Below, in pieces: positions 27,501 to 35,262 of a stretch of DNA of 64,000 nt. The notes under the pieces were generated by a model that saw only the letters and a list, made by a program, of their open reading frames with translations, was not told where the DNA came from and ran no database searches. Every line of letters starts with the position of its first letter. Position 1 is the first letter of the stretch. The position numbers and the translations under genes are program-made. The DNA is from CAZAZQ01 sp964489705 (GTDB lineage Bacteria > Zixibacteria > MSB-5A5 > GN15 > FEB-12): the NCBI GenBank assembly GCA_964489705.1, contig CAZAZQ010000002.1, forward strand, positions 1-64,000, written 5' to 3'.

Positions 27501-28963
27501 TAGATAAAGAACGGGGTGTTGTCCGCATTGTCGGAAGATACCTGAATGGAATCCAGATAGCTTCCCTCCAGCATGCTGCCGGCTTCGACGTACACCACGA
27601 CACTGTCAGGAGTCGTGCCGCCGTATTTGCTGAGGGAGAACCAGGTCGAGTCGAGGGCAAGAGAGTAGGGGATAGCGTTGCCGTGAAGTTCGTCGAAGAA
27701 GAAACTTTGCGGATCCGGATCGGGTCCTCCGGCTGTTTTAGTAAAGTAGAGCGTATCCGGGGTCACGACAAGAGTGTCGATAACTTCCGCCGGTTGGAGG
27801 TTCAGCGAGATATATGCGAACACCGGCGAGTTAGCCGCACTATCCGAGGTAACCGTCACCGAATCAAAATAGCCCCCCGCTGTCAAACCGTTGATGTCGA
27901 CGCTAACGGCGATATCGTCCGGGGTCGTGCCGCTGTTCTTATTTATGTCGAACCAGCTTGCAGATTCGGAAGCAGCAAAGGGGATACCGGCACCGCCGAC
28001 TTCGCTCACGGTAAAGACTTGATCGTCCGGGTTGGTACTGTCTTCAATGGCGTTGAAATAAAGCGTATCCGGGGTGACCGCCAAGTACTTCGGCGCCGCC
28101 GTCACCATCAGGTTCACCACCACGTACTGCGGCGCATTCTGCGCCCCTTCCGAGTTGATGACAATCGTATCAAGATAACTCCCCGCGCCCAAACCGGAAA
28201 TGTCCACCGACACCGTGACCTCGGCGTCGGTCATCCCAGCCGTCGGGGAAAGAGCCAGCCATCCGGCTGTCTTGAACAAGGCAAAGTCCAGCGATTCACC
28301 GTCCGAGCTGATGGCAAACGTCTGGCTGTCGGGATTGGCGCCGCCTTCCACCGCGGTGAAGTTCAACACCTGGGGCGTGACCACTAAGTTCGCCCCCGAA
28401 GGACGGTTCGGGTCGTAAATGACCAGCTTGCCGCCCCAGATAGGCTCGAAGGTAATCTGCCCGTCGGCAACCATCAGCCAGGAAGTCCCGGCGCTGAAGG
28501 TCAAGCTGTCGATGACAATCGAGTCGTTGACCGTCCAGTTGGAAAGGGTGAAATAGTAGCTTGCCCAGAGGCGGCGTCCGCCGGCATCGCCGGGAATGTT
28601 GGAAAAGAGACTGGCACCGCCAAGGACAAAACGCTGATTGGCGTTGGTGGTGTTGATGTCGTCGTCTTCATAGACTGAGGCAATCAAGTCAAAGCCGTTG
28701 TCGAAGAGAGGCGCCTTGACGGCGCTGTCCATCTGCATGAACGGATTGTCCCAGTAGTAACCTCCCGAGGCGCCAACAAGGGTTTCGTCGCTGTAGACGT
28801 AGGCGTCGATTTGGACGTGCATCTGCCCGGCGTTGGCGTCCGGTCCTTGAGCCACGACAAAGATAATCGTGTCCGGTATCCCCGGATCAGGATCCAGGGC
28901 AAAAGCCGGCATCATCGCCGTTACAAAAAGCCCCAAGGTTAGGAAAAATAATTTCCACTTCAT
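24587..28963 (-). CDS. Giant exported protein with tandem beta repeats and T9SS type A sorting domain
   Basis: A 1458-residue surface or secreted protein. Signal peptide to about residue 25; residues 26-190 share a module with the plus-strand dockerin protein at 11.2 kb. Residues 194-598 contain four tandem repeats of about 100 residues, each opening V-x-TP-x-x-L-x-F and containing SPTAG or GTTP followed by a Gly-[ST]-Y-x-D turn, like BACON/choice-of-anchor Ig repeats. Residues about 605-920 look like a beta-propeller-type region (GMEWIEVQRFSY, YELGGGWLNFSVHGIP). Two GWNLISW/GWNLVSYW repeats follow. The last 85 residues form a FlgD-like type A sorting domain (NQNYPNPFNPTTDISFSLP, YNVLGQKVTTLV, GIYLYRLQAG). 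ATG 28963 follows GGAGG by nine bases; a TTG two codons earlier is too close to it. Confidence 0.85.
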   Translation of the reverse strand: MKWKLFFLTLGLFVTAMMPAFALDPDPGIPDTIIFVVAQGPDANAGQMHVQIDAYVYSDETLVGASGGYYWDNPFMQMDSAVKAPLFDNGFDLIASVYEDDDINTTNANQRFVLGGASLFSNIPGDAGGRRLWASYYFTLSNWTVNDSIVIDSLTFSAGTSWLMVADGQITFEPIWGGKLVIYDPNRPSGANLVVTPQVLNFTAVEGGANPDSQTFAISSDGESLDFALFKTAGWLALSPTAGMTDAEVTVSVDISGLGAGSYLDTIVINSEGAQNAPQYVVVNLMVTAAPKYLAVTPDTLYFNAIEDSTNPDDQVFTVSEVGGAGIPFAASESASWFDINKNSGTTPDDIAVSVDINGLTAGGYFDSVTVTSDSAANSPVFAYISLNLQPAEVIDTLVVTPDTLYFTKTAGGPDPDPQSFFFDELHGNAIPYSLALDSTWFSLSKYGGTTPDSVVVYVEAGSMLEGSYLDSIQVSSDNADNTPFFIYVMLEVTAAANQLVITPDTLYFNATEGGTDPDDQTFTVSELSGGSITFTAAEFSAWFSIDKTVGTTPEDITVSVDISTLTTGTYTDAVEISSPEAINSPQYAVIILTVSEGCGGDEYFVYANFDETNTDGVYIPGQGCGGYQLDDTTGFLYVARGGQYCDVYMVTIPSGTDPNQHPDNPANPGEIVPRTLTLVGSRDILADMGTFHICQSYSEFYVDDNYVYYGPSCGGIHQWAKNPDGTLGDYLGKVVDVSFSGESMAYDAENNVWYSGYYRRDIHSFRPGIDTEWQYEFSYPSYAGSHHDGLEFYNGYLWISDMTSNYIGQWHYADTGNGMEWIEVQRFSYENPVDDDVEGLGIGPFGHFWATGWSRLYELGGGWLNFSVHGIPDQTVCAGTPFEPFDLDDYGAGVPPLTWTWSTPVNLNISVDENNVVTVTYPDGWIGSEDIAFTLTDACDRTGTTVATFTVESCGGDTVIIPTNEWINVYCDYPELNGTPLSPGDVIMAYDPDGVPCGIDTVREDGSFGFMPIYRDDIYSTIDEGAEPGDVISFTINGEEVFPETPIIWTSNGDSYELCSFTTERCVEISLHKGWNLISWNVAYSAEISEIMAQLGKCTCVEVILGFDQGALTYDPDLPEFSTLLDVDYYHGYWFKMNCDATLEICGMPVDPSECITIYNGWNLVSYWPDTSYATEDGFASILDNVIVALGYDNGGLTWIPDNDSYNTLTDLYPLFGYWVKSSADAYLAYPGFCYGDFPSVGKERPDFHVTEQKVTPSRSWMSLYGAGITFDGNELTAGTTIDVYTKDGTLCGSAQYDDGMLKFTPVYGYDPFGDITAHYPKDGEPVTLYVDGIRAYPDIKWAGHSSRIEVNALFSTAAGAGLVPDHYALNQNYPNPFNPTTDISFSLPVAGKVTLDIYNVLGQKVTTLVDGYFDAGEHTVVWDGTDANHNPVSSGIYLYRLQAGDFSDTKKMMLVK
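27176..28390 (-). repeat. Four tandem protein repeats of about 100 codons
   Basis: Encodes residues 194-290, 294-392, 399-496 and 502-598 of the giant exported protein. Consensus features are VVTPDTLYFNA, a GG-x-[DN]PD-x-Q-x-F-x-[VI] strand, [AS]WFS[IL]-K-x-x-GTTPD, and a final SD-x-A-x-[NS][ST]P-x-[FY]. The repeats diverge clearly at protein level, so they are an old internal duplication rather than a recent expansion. Confidence 0.8.
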
Positions 28964-29287
28964 TATCAATATCCTCCGTTAATAGTTCTTCTTGTGGTTG
29001 TTTAAGAACTGCTTGGGTGTACGGTGTATTATCCCCTCACTGCTATGGAAATTCTTCGTTTGCCATTAATCCTCCTTCCATTTTTGAATGTTCTCTTACT
29101 CTACAGCCCATACTGCATACCCACCAGCTAGGATGAGTATTGAAGCAAGAACTTCCAATCGTATAAGAATATATCCTTTTTCTTTTAACGTGTCAATATT
29201 TATTGATGCCATAGTTTGAGTTGCTAAGTACCTGCCGGTCAACTGGAAAGACTTGATGAATTATTGTGTTATATTAAGGTGAATGCG
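28964..29287. other. Intergenic region: long leader of the giant gene
   Basis: No convincing gene is present. The stretch holds the 5' leader (about 200 bases) of the minus-strand giant gene, with a GGAGG site at its end, and the candidate promoter at 29168-29196. I see no known riboswitch pattern. Confidence 0.5.
29168..29196 (-). promoter_or_regulatory. Sigma-70-type promoter for the giant exported protein
   Basis: On the minus strand TTGACA (29196-29191) and TATATT (29173-29168) are separated by 17 bases. The start would be near 29161, leaving a leader of about 200 bases before the ATG at 28963. Confidence 0.65.
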
Positions 29288-29410
29288 ATGGCTCAAAACG
29301 AAGTGGTTGCTGCCGTTTTTGCCGCCGGAACAGACAAAGAAAATGAAGAAAGAATGGAAATCCGCAACCGAATGTTGTTTATTACCCTCGGTAGTGGAAA
29401 GAGAAGGTGA
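29288..29410 (+). CDS. Possible small protein (40 residues) upstream of folE
   Basis: A 40-codon reading frame with an AAGGTG ribosome binding site at 29275-29280, seven bases before the ATG. The product is charged and begins MAQNEVVAAVFAAG. A second tiny frame (GTG 29413) continues to overlap the folE start. I recognise no family. The only support is start context and position, so it may be chance. Confidence 0.25.
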   Translation: MAQNEVVAAVFAAGTDKENEERMEIRNRMLFITLGSGKRR

Positions 29411-29495
29411 ACGGTGATAGGTGTGCAGAAAATGCGGCGTTATCTGCGTGGGAAGTATGACGGGATATGTCGAGGCAAAAAATGCAGGTTGAAGA

Positions 29496-30050
29496 ATGAG
29501 TGAACCTATGGAAAAACTATACGCCCGCTTATTGGAACTTATCGGAGAAGATACCAAGCGGCAAGGACTTAAAGAGACGCCCGCTCGAGCGGCGGAGGCT
29601 TTTCGCTTTCTTACTCAAGGATATCGGCAGGATATCGACGAGTTGCTGAAAGATGCGGTTTTCGAAGCTGATACGAACGAAATGATTTTGGTGAAAGACA
29701 TTGAGTTATATTCGCTCTGCGAACATCATCTCTTGCCGTTTTTCGGGAAGTGTCATGTGGGATATATTCCCAAGAAGAAGGTTATCGGCTTGTCGAAAGT
29801 GGCCCGGATAGTGGATGTTTTTGCTCGTCGTTTGCAAATCCAAGAGCAACTGACCAAGCAAATCGGGGATACGATTATGAAGTATACCGACGCAGCGGGC
29901 GTGGGAGTGGTCATCGAGGCGCAGCATCTCTGTATGACCATGCGAGGAGTGCAAAAGCAAAATTCGATTATGACGACTTCTTATGTCCTGGGCGAATTTC
30001 ATGACAACCCTTCCACCCGCATGGAATTCTTACAGTTGATTCGAAAGTGA
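29496..30050 (+). CDS. folE: GTP cyclohydrolase I
   Basis: A 184-residue enzyme that converts GTP to 7,8-dihydroneopterin triphosphate, the first step of tetrahydrofolate (and some queuosine) synthesis. Zinc ligands are Cys75 and His78 in YSLCEHHLLPF and Cys146 in QHLCMTMRGVQK. Other signatures are GYIPKKKVIGLSK and QIQEQLT. Length is standard for the short bacterial form. The ATG at 29508 is an alternative start, and neither has a strong ribosome binding site. No other folate genes are adjacent. Confidence 0.97.
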   Translation: MSEPMEKLYARLLELIGEDTKRQGLKETPARAAEAFRFLTQGYRQDIDELLKDAVFEADTNEMILVKDIELYSLCEHHLLPFFGKCHVGYIPKKKVIGLSKVARIVDVFARRLQIQEQLTKQIGDTIMKYTDAAGVGVVIEAQHLCMTMRGVQKQNSIMTTSYVLGEFHDNPSTRMEFLQLIRK

Positions 30051-30092
30051 GATATTCCACGAAAGAAAGCGAATGACAAAACGGGTAAGGAA

Positions 30093-31970
30093 ATGAAAGA
30101 AGTACCTTTGACTAAGAAAGCGGTCACTTCTCGCCAAGGAATCGTTTTTCTTGCGCTTTTTGTGGCGAGTTTTCTTATTCGTTTTGTCTATCTGAATCAA
30201 ATCGATGCCATGCCGACGTTCACTTCGCCGGTCATGGATGAGAAATATCATGTCGAGCTGGCGCACCAAATAAATTCTCCCGAAGGATTGACAGCCGAAC
30301 CGTATTACCGCGCCCCGTTGTATCCGTACTTTTTGGCGGCGATGTTTCGGATAACCCATAGCTCCTTTTATTGGACTCGTTTTATTCAAATCATTATCGG
30401 TTCGTTTCTTCCCTTGATAGTCTTTGCGTTGGGGCTTCGTGTGTTCGACCGCCGCATCGCACTCTGGGCGGCGATCGTAGCGGCGGTATATCCCACTTTT
30501 CTCTATTTCGATGCTTCGTTGCTGATTACTTCCCTCATGGTTGTTTTGACGGCATTATTGGGTTGGCAGCTTTATCGCTGTCAGGCAAGTCACTCTCTTC
30601 GTGATTACGTGCTGGCAGGAGTGCTGCTTGGCTTGAGCGGTTTGACGCGTCCCAACATCCTTTTGCTGGGTCCCGCTTTGTTCCTTTGGATCTGGCTGGT
30701 GGTCAAGCCCCACCTTGGGTGGAAAAAAGCTCTCGGAAGGTATGTTCTTCTCGGGGTAATGTCATTGGTAGTAATCCTGCCGGTGACCATCAGGAATTAT
30801 GCCGTTTCCAAAGATGTCGTCTTTATCGCATGGCAGGGAGGGTTCAACTTCTTTTTGGGCAACAACCGGTACGCCACCGGTTGGTCGGCAACGGCACCGG
30901 GTATCGACCAGACGTGGGAAGGAGGATACCGTCAAGCGATTGCCATTGCCGAGCAAGAACAGGGGAGAGCTCTCAAGCGCTCGGAAGTTTCCGATTATTG
31001 GTACGGTAAAGCGTGGCAGGAAATCAAACGGGCGCCGGGCGCTTTCCTTGCCTTGGCAGTGAAGAAGGTTCGCTTGCTTCTCAACGGTTATGAAATTCCC
31101 AACAATCAAGATATTTACGGTGCTCGGCAATTTGCATTCATCCTCAAGCCCTTACTCTTTCGCAAAGGAATATATTTCCCTTTCGGCGTTGTGGTTCCGT
31201 TTGCCGTTATTGGTATCTTTCTTTCCTTCTCGCAATGGCGAAAGTACTTGTTGCTTTACCTGCTTCTCTTTGCCTATTCGTTTTCGCTGGTGCTGTTCTT
31301 TGTTTGTGCCCGCTACCGCCAGCCGCTCATCCCGTTTTTGATTCTTTTTGCCGTCTATGCCGTTTCCCGAGGCATTACTTTTGTGAAAAACAAGCAAACG
31401 AAGCATCTTATCTTTTATGGTGCCGCTCTTTTGGTATTGGGCATTGAGAGCAACCACAACCTGTTAGGGCTTGACCCCAAGCGAACGGAAGCTGAGAATC
31501 ACCACACGTTCGGGAATGCCTATTTGGCGCAAAATAATGTGAAAAAAGCGGAAGAGGAGTTCCGGAAAGCGATTGCTGTCGATTCGACCTTTGCTTTGCC
31601 GTATAACAACCTTGGGATGCTTGCCGCTCAACGCCGCCAGACCTTTCAGGCGATCGGCTACTTCCAAAAAGCGTTGGAGTTGGATCCGAGTTCGGTCGAA
31701 ACGTATCTCAACCTGGCGAGCGTGTATGCGGAGCAAAACGATTATGAATCCGCCATTGCCATTCTGAAACAAGCAATTGAGATTCAACCCTACAATGACT
31801 TTGCTCATTTGAAATTGGGGACGACCTATTATACCGCCGGGAAGCTCTCTGAGGCTCTTGCCGAAGTGCGACGCAGTGTGGAACTCAATCCCGACAGTGA
31901 GTTGAACCGAAAGATCTACCGGCAGATTCTCCAAGCGGTCAACGATTCGACCGGAGCAACCCGCAAGTAA
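30093..31970 (+). CDS. GT-C glycosyltransferase fused to a TPR domain
   Basis: A 625-residue membrane protein. The N-terminal 440 residues hold about ten membrane helices and the PMT_2/GT39-like first loop (SPVMDEKYHVELAHQINSPE, with YYRAPLYPYFLA after it). Residues about 465-610 form four TPR units (FGNAYLAQNNVKKAEEEF, YNNLGMLAAQRRQTFQAIGY, YLNLASVYAEQNDYESAI, HLKLGTTYYTAGKLSEAL). It probably glycosylates proteins or glycans at the outer face of the membrane, with the TPR domain recruiting acceptors or partners (inference). It starts 42 bases after folE and may be cotranscribed. Confidence 0.85.
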   Translation: MKEVPLTKKAVTSRQGIVFLALFVASFLIRFVYLNQIDAMPTFTSPVMDEKYHVELAHQINSPEGLTAEPYYRAPLYPYFLAAMFRITHSSFYWTRFIQIIIGSFLPLIVFALGLRVFDRRIALWAAIVAAVYPTFLYFDASLLITSLMVVLTALLGWQLYRCQASHSLRDYVLAGVLLGLSGLTRPNILLLGPALFLWIWLVVKPHLGWKKALGRYVLLGVMSLVVILPVTIRNYAVSKDVVFIAWQGGFNFFLGNNRYATGWSATAPGIDQTWEGGYRQAIAIAEQEQGRALKRSEVSDYWYGKAWQEIKRAPGAFLALAVKKVRLLLNGYEIPNNQDIYGARQFAFILKPLLFRKGIYFPFGVVVPFAVIGIFLSFSQWRKYLLLYLLLFAYSFSLVLFFVCARYRQPLIPFLILFAVYAVSRGITFVKNKQTKHLIFYGAALLVLGIESNHNLLGLDPKRTEAENHHTFGNAYLAQNNVKKAEEEFRKAIAVDSTFALPYNNLGMLAAQRRQTFQAIGYFQKALELDPSSVETYLNLASVYAEQNDYESAIAILKQAIEIQPYNDFAHLKLGTTYYTAGKLSEALAEVRRSVELNPDSELNRKIYRQILQAVNDSTGATRK

Positions 31971-32055
31971 AAATCTTTTGCTTGCAACTTATCGGAAATC
32001 TTATATGTATGAGAGTGCGGATACATCAACCCAGTAGAAACGGTGAGGAGAGGTA

Positions 32056-32958
32056 ATGGATTACTTCGGCCACAAGAAGAGGTTTTTCTTGGTACCGCTG
32101 ATTGTTTTGGCGGTTGCCGCCACGTCCGGCTATGCCGCCGAGCACATAAAGGGGGAGCTGAAAATTCCGGACTCCAACCATGTCCAGATAATAACGACCG
32201 TCGGCGGTTCTTCTTTTGTTGGAAGGATTGTTGAAATTCGAGACACGGAGGTCGTGGTTGAGTCGGAGCTCGGCAGCCAGACTATCCCTATCAGCAAGAT
32301 TCGGGAAGTGCGGGAGATTTTGGCATCAAAAATGCGCGGGGGAAAGTATTGGTTCCCGAACCCGAATGCGACGCGGTTGTTCCTCGGTCCTACCGGTCGG
32401 ATGTTACGGAAGGGGCAGGGGTATTTCTCCGATGTCTATCTCTTTTTCCCCAGCTTCGGGTGGGGAATAACCGACAACATTTCTCTTGGGTTAGGCATGT
32501 CCCTTTTTCCGGGACTCGGCTTGGACGGACAACTAATCTACCTCATGCCGAAAGTCGGGGTGGCAGCAAGCGAGAAATTGCATTTTGCCGTCGGTGCCTT
32601 GCTTATCAAGATTCCCGAAGGGGATGACAACGATTCCCCTATTGTCGGTAATCTCTATGGAGTGACGACTTACGGCACCGGCGACGCCAGTTTCACTCTC
32701 GGAGTCGGGTATGGACTGAAAGACAAAGAGCTTGCCGACAAGCCGACGGTTACAGTCGGGGGAGAAGTGCGCCTGTCGCGTCGTATCGCGTTGGTGACGG
32801 AGAATTGGCTTATTCCGGGTGCGGACGATCCGTTGATTTCTTACGGGATGCGCTTCTTCGGGGAGTCGCTTGCGGTGGATTTGGCGTTGGTGTCGACCGT
32901 CGGAGAGGATGCCTTCTTCCCGGGTATCCCATACGTCGGCTTTGTCTTCAATTTTTGA
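32056..32958 (+). CDS. Outer-membrane-like beta-barrel protein
   Basis: A 300-residue exported protein. The signal peptide ends near TSGYAAEH. Residues 45-100 form a small beta domain (TTVGGSSFVGRIVEIRDTE, QTIPISKIREVREI) resembling Sm-like or SH3-like folds often found before barrels in FCB bacteria. The rest alternates hydrophobic and Gly-rich strands (GWGITDNISLGLGMSLFPG, ASFTLGVGYGLKDKE) and ends YVGFVFNF with a terminal Phe, typical of Gram-negative barrels inserted by BamA. GAGGAGAGG precedes the ATG. Function unknown. Confidence 0.75.
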   Translation: MDYFGHKKRFFLVPLIVLAVAATSGYAAEHIKGELKIPDSNHVQIITTVGGSSFVGRIVEIRDTEVVVESELGSQTIPISKIREVREILASKMRGGKYWFPNPNATRLFLGPTGRMLRKGQGYFSDVYLFFPSFGWGITDNISLGLGMSLFPGLGLDGQLIYLMPKVGVAASEKLHFAVGALLIKIPEGDDNDSPIVGNLYGVTTYGTGDASFTLGVGYGLKDKELADKPTVTVGGEVRLSRRIALVTENWLIPGADDPLISYGMRFFGESLAVDLALVSTVGEDAFFPGIPYVGFVFNF

Positions 32959-33007
32959 AGAGGAAAGGGCAGGAGAGAGGGAAGTGAGTAGAGTGAGCCT
33001 GTGGAAT

Positions 33008-33115
33008 AGACCTGCCGCTTTCTTAATTTCTTTGGCAGGTCTCTATCGAGACCTTCCCTACAAAGAACTACGGAGAAATCATAGTAGGGAAGATCCGGAA
33101 CGGATCTGCCTTTTT
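33008..33115 (+). terminator. Hairpin cluster ending in a rho-independent terminator
   Basis: Stems in order: AGACCTGCC (33008-33016) / GGCAGGTCT (33034-33042); alternative GGTCTC-TATC-GAGACC (33038-33053); CTTCCCTAC (33053-33061) / GTAGGGAAG (33084-33092); and AGATCCG-GAA-CGGATCT (33091-33107) followed by GCCTTTTT. The last is a good terminator for the upstream gene. A further GGTTTC-TTTC-GAGACC hairpin at 33127-33142 is followed by TTTCTT. Confidence 0.65.
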
Positions 33116-33158
33116 CCATTCCGTCAGGTTTCTTTCGAGACCTTTCTTACCAGTGCTG

Positions 33159-34460
33159 TTAGTACGGATAGAAGATGAAGAACAGCAGCGATAGCCCGCT
33201 GAGGAACCACAAACCCGCCGGGATTTCACGAACCCGCCCGGCAAGAAGTTTCATCAAGGGATACATGACAAAGCCTGCCGTCATCCCGATACCCAGGTTG
33301 TAGGTGAACGTCATAAACGTTATCACGCAGAAAACCGGGATGACTTCGGTGAGGTCGTCAAAGTTGATGCGGGCGATAGGAGCGAGCATCAGCATACCGA
33401 CCACGATGAGAGCGGGACCATAGGCACACGGCGGGATGGCTGCCAAAGCCGGCGCAAAAAACAACCCCAGCAAGAAGAGAAATGCCGTCACGACCGAGGT
33501 CAAGCCGGTCTTTCCGCCCGCTTCGATACCGGTCGCCGATTCCAAGTACGTGCCGGCGGTGGTGGTCCCCAACACCGAGGCTACAATAGTCGCCAACGAA
33601 TCGCACAGCATCGGCTTTTCGATTTCCGGGAGATTGCCGTTTTCATCCAGCAGTCCGGCTTTATAAGAAAGCCCGATGAGGGTGCCGGTGGTGTCGATGA
33701 AGTCCATTATGAAAACCGTCAAAATCACGGCAAAAAATCCCCAGTGCAGCGCTCCGAAAATGTCGAGCTTGGCGAAAATAGGGGAAAGGCTCGGCGGCAT
33801 GCTGACCCAGCTCTCCGGCGGCGGGGCAATCTTGAACAGAAAAGCAGCGAGGGTCGTGGCGATAATGCTGATGAGAATGGCACCGTTGACCTTTTTAATC
33901 ATAAGGAAACATATAAACAAAAAGCCGCCGATGGCGAGCAGGACATTGGCGCTGTGAAGATTTCCGACGTGCACCGGCGCTCCGGCGACTCCCAGTGTGA
34001 CAATACCCGCATCGTTGAGCCCGATGAAAGTCAAAAACAGCCCCATCCCAACGACGAAACCGATTTTGAGCCCTTCCGGGATAGAGTTTGCCAGCCAACT
34101 GCGAATTTTCAAGAGGGTAATCAACGTGAACAGTACCCCGCCGATAAAAATCGCCCCCAGAGCCGTCTGCCAACTGTAGCCCAAAACGCCTACCACGGTG
34201 TACGCAATAAACGCATTTTCCACCATGTAGGGAGCGATGGCAAACGGTCGGTTGGCGTAAATTCCCATCGCGAGAGTCCCGAAAAAGGCGCTGAGAATCG
34301 TCGCAACCATCGAGGGACCGAATGGAATTCCAGCCGCTTCGAGAATTTTCGGGTTGACGATGATGATATATGCCATCGTGATAAAGGTGGTCGCCCCGGC
34401 AACGATTTCCTGCTTGACACTGGTTTGGTGTTCGGCGAGCTTGAAATAGCGTTGTAACAT
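33159..34460 (-). CDS. NCS2/AzgA-type purine (guanine/hypoxanthine/adenine) permease
   Basis: A 433-residue inner-membrane proton symporter with 12 or more hydrophobic segments. The start MLQRYFKLAEHQTSVKQEI and the segment TFITMAYIIIVNP are typical of the AzgA/PbuG branch. Further signatures are NAFIAYTVV, PEGLKIGFVVGMGLFL, FIDTTGTLIG and GTTTAGTYLESATGIEAGGKTGL. ATG 34460 is chosen by family alignment; a GTG at 34484 is in frame but adds eight atypical residues. Upstream (34461-34742) I looked for a purine riboswitch and did not see its conserved loops, only short hairpins (34570-34582, 34621-34633). Confidence 0.95.
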   Translation of the reverse strand: MLQRYFKLAEHQTSVKQEIVAGATTFITMAYIIIVNPKILEAAGIPFGPSMVATILSAFFGTLAMGIYANRPFAIAPYMVENAFIAYTVVGVLGYSWQTALGAIFIGGVLFTLITLLKIRSWLANSIPEGLKIGFVVGMGLFLTFIGLNDAGIVTLGVAGAPVHVGNLHSANVLLAIGGFLFICFLMIKKVNGAILISIIATTLAAFLFKIAPPPESWVSMPPSLSPIFAKLDIFGALHWGFFAVILTVFIMDFIDTTGTLIGLSYKAGLLDENGNLPEIEKPMLCDSLATIVASVLGTTTAGTYLESATGIEAGGKTGLTSVVTAFLFLLGLFFAPALAAIPPCAYGPALIVVGMLMLAPIARINFDDLTEVIPVFCVITFMTFTYNLGIGMTAGFVMYPLMKLLAGRVREIPAGLWFLSGLSLLFFIFYPY

Positions 34461-34742
34461 ATTGACTTCCCGCTTCTTTCCCACCCGGCGGTGGTTTCAA
34501 TACGTTTCCTCTATCTTCAACAACTAAGGTAAGCCAAAGTGAAGAAATTGTCACCAAGAAATATCAGCACCACAGAGTGTGGGCACCGATGCCTTCAGGT
34601 TCACTTTCAAAAGGAGGCAGGCTGTCGCGCAGCGGTTGGCGGGCAAGTAACGTCATGTCGGATAACTAAATAATCGTGTGAAAGCCACCGATACAAAGCA
34701 GTGATGCCGGGAAAATTTGTGATTATTTTTTTATCTTAAGTG

Positions 34743-34770
34743 TTGACAATAGGAAAAAATAGTATATAAT
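34743..34770 (+). promoter_or_regulatory. Consensus promoter of the ribosomal protein/translation cluster
   Basis: TTGACA at 34743-34748 and TATAAT at 34765-34770, both perfect, with a 16-base spacer. Transcription would start near 34777, about 38 bases before rplM. It is the strongest promoter in the window. Confidence 0.88.
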
Positions 34771-34814
34771 TCTTGGCTATTTTAACGGTAATTAGGAGAT
34801 TATTAAGGTACCGA

Positions 34815-35249
34815 ATGAAAACGTATATACCAAAGATTGACCCGAAAGACCGCAAGTGGTATGTCGTCGACCTTGATGGCGCAATTCTCGGTCGGGCGGC
34901 GGTAAAAGTAGCCAACAAATTGCGAGGCAAAGACAAACCGATTTTCACCCCGCATTTGGATACGGGTGATCATATCATCGCAATCAATGCCCGGCGATTG
35001 CGGGTGAAGGGGAAAAGCAAGCCTCAGCAGTTGAAGTATTACCGGTATTCCGGTTATCCCGGCGGGCTCAAGGAAACCAGCTTATCGGAAATGATGCAGA
35101 AAAAGCCTGAAGAAGTCTTTCGACTGGCGGTGAAGCGAATGCTTCCCAAGAACCGTCTGGGTCGCAAGATGTTGAAGAAGCTGCACGTCTATGCGGACGA
35201 CAAGCATCGTCATCAGGCGCAGAAACCGGAAAAATTAAGCCTTAACTGA
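34815..35249 (+). CDS. rplM: Ribosomal protein L13
   Basis: 144 residues, normal for L13, a large-subunit assembly protein that binds 23S rRNA. Family signatures include WYVVDLDGAILGRAA, NKLRGKDKPIFTPHLDTG, YRYSGYPGGLKE and MLPKNRLGRKMLKKLHVYAD. ATG 34815 has AAGG at 34804-34807. It heads the cluster, 13 bases before rpsI. Confidence 0.98.
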   Translation: MKTYIPKIDPKDRKWYVVDLDGAILGRAAVKVANKLRGKDKPIFTPHLDTGDHIIAINARRLRVKGKSKPQQLKYYRYSGYPGGLKETSLSEMMQKKPEEVFRLAVKRMLPKNRLGRKMLKKLHVYADDKHRHQAQKPEKLSLN

Positions 35250-35262
35250 TAGATAAGAACAT

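Noticed and set aside
27401..28387. 328-codon plus-strand frame opposite the repeat region of the giant protein
   Set aside because: It arises from the tandem repeats read on the opposite strand; no ribosome binding site or family pattern.
27176..28390. CRISPR array or satellite DNA
   Set aside because: The periodicity is about 300 bases, in frame, and diverged at DNA level, so these are protein repeats. No CRISPR array, transposase, integrase or attachment site was seen anywhere in the window.
29261..29557. 98-codon minus-strand frame over the folE upstream region
   Set aside because: It overlaps the folE start, is Ser/Phe/Pro-rich and has no start context.
33744..34457. 237-codon plus-strand frame opposite the purine permease
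   Set aside because: Antisense to a gene with full NCS2 signatures; hydrophilic Asn/Arg/Glu-rich shadow.
34461..34742. Purine riboswitch upstream of the purine permease
   Set aside because: The conserved junction and loop bases of purine riboswitches were not found on the minus strand; only short unrelated hairpins are present.
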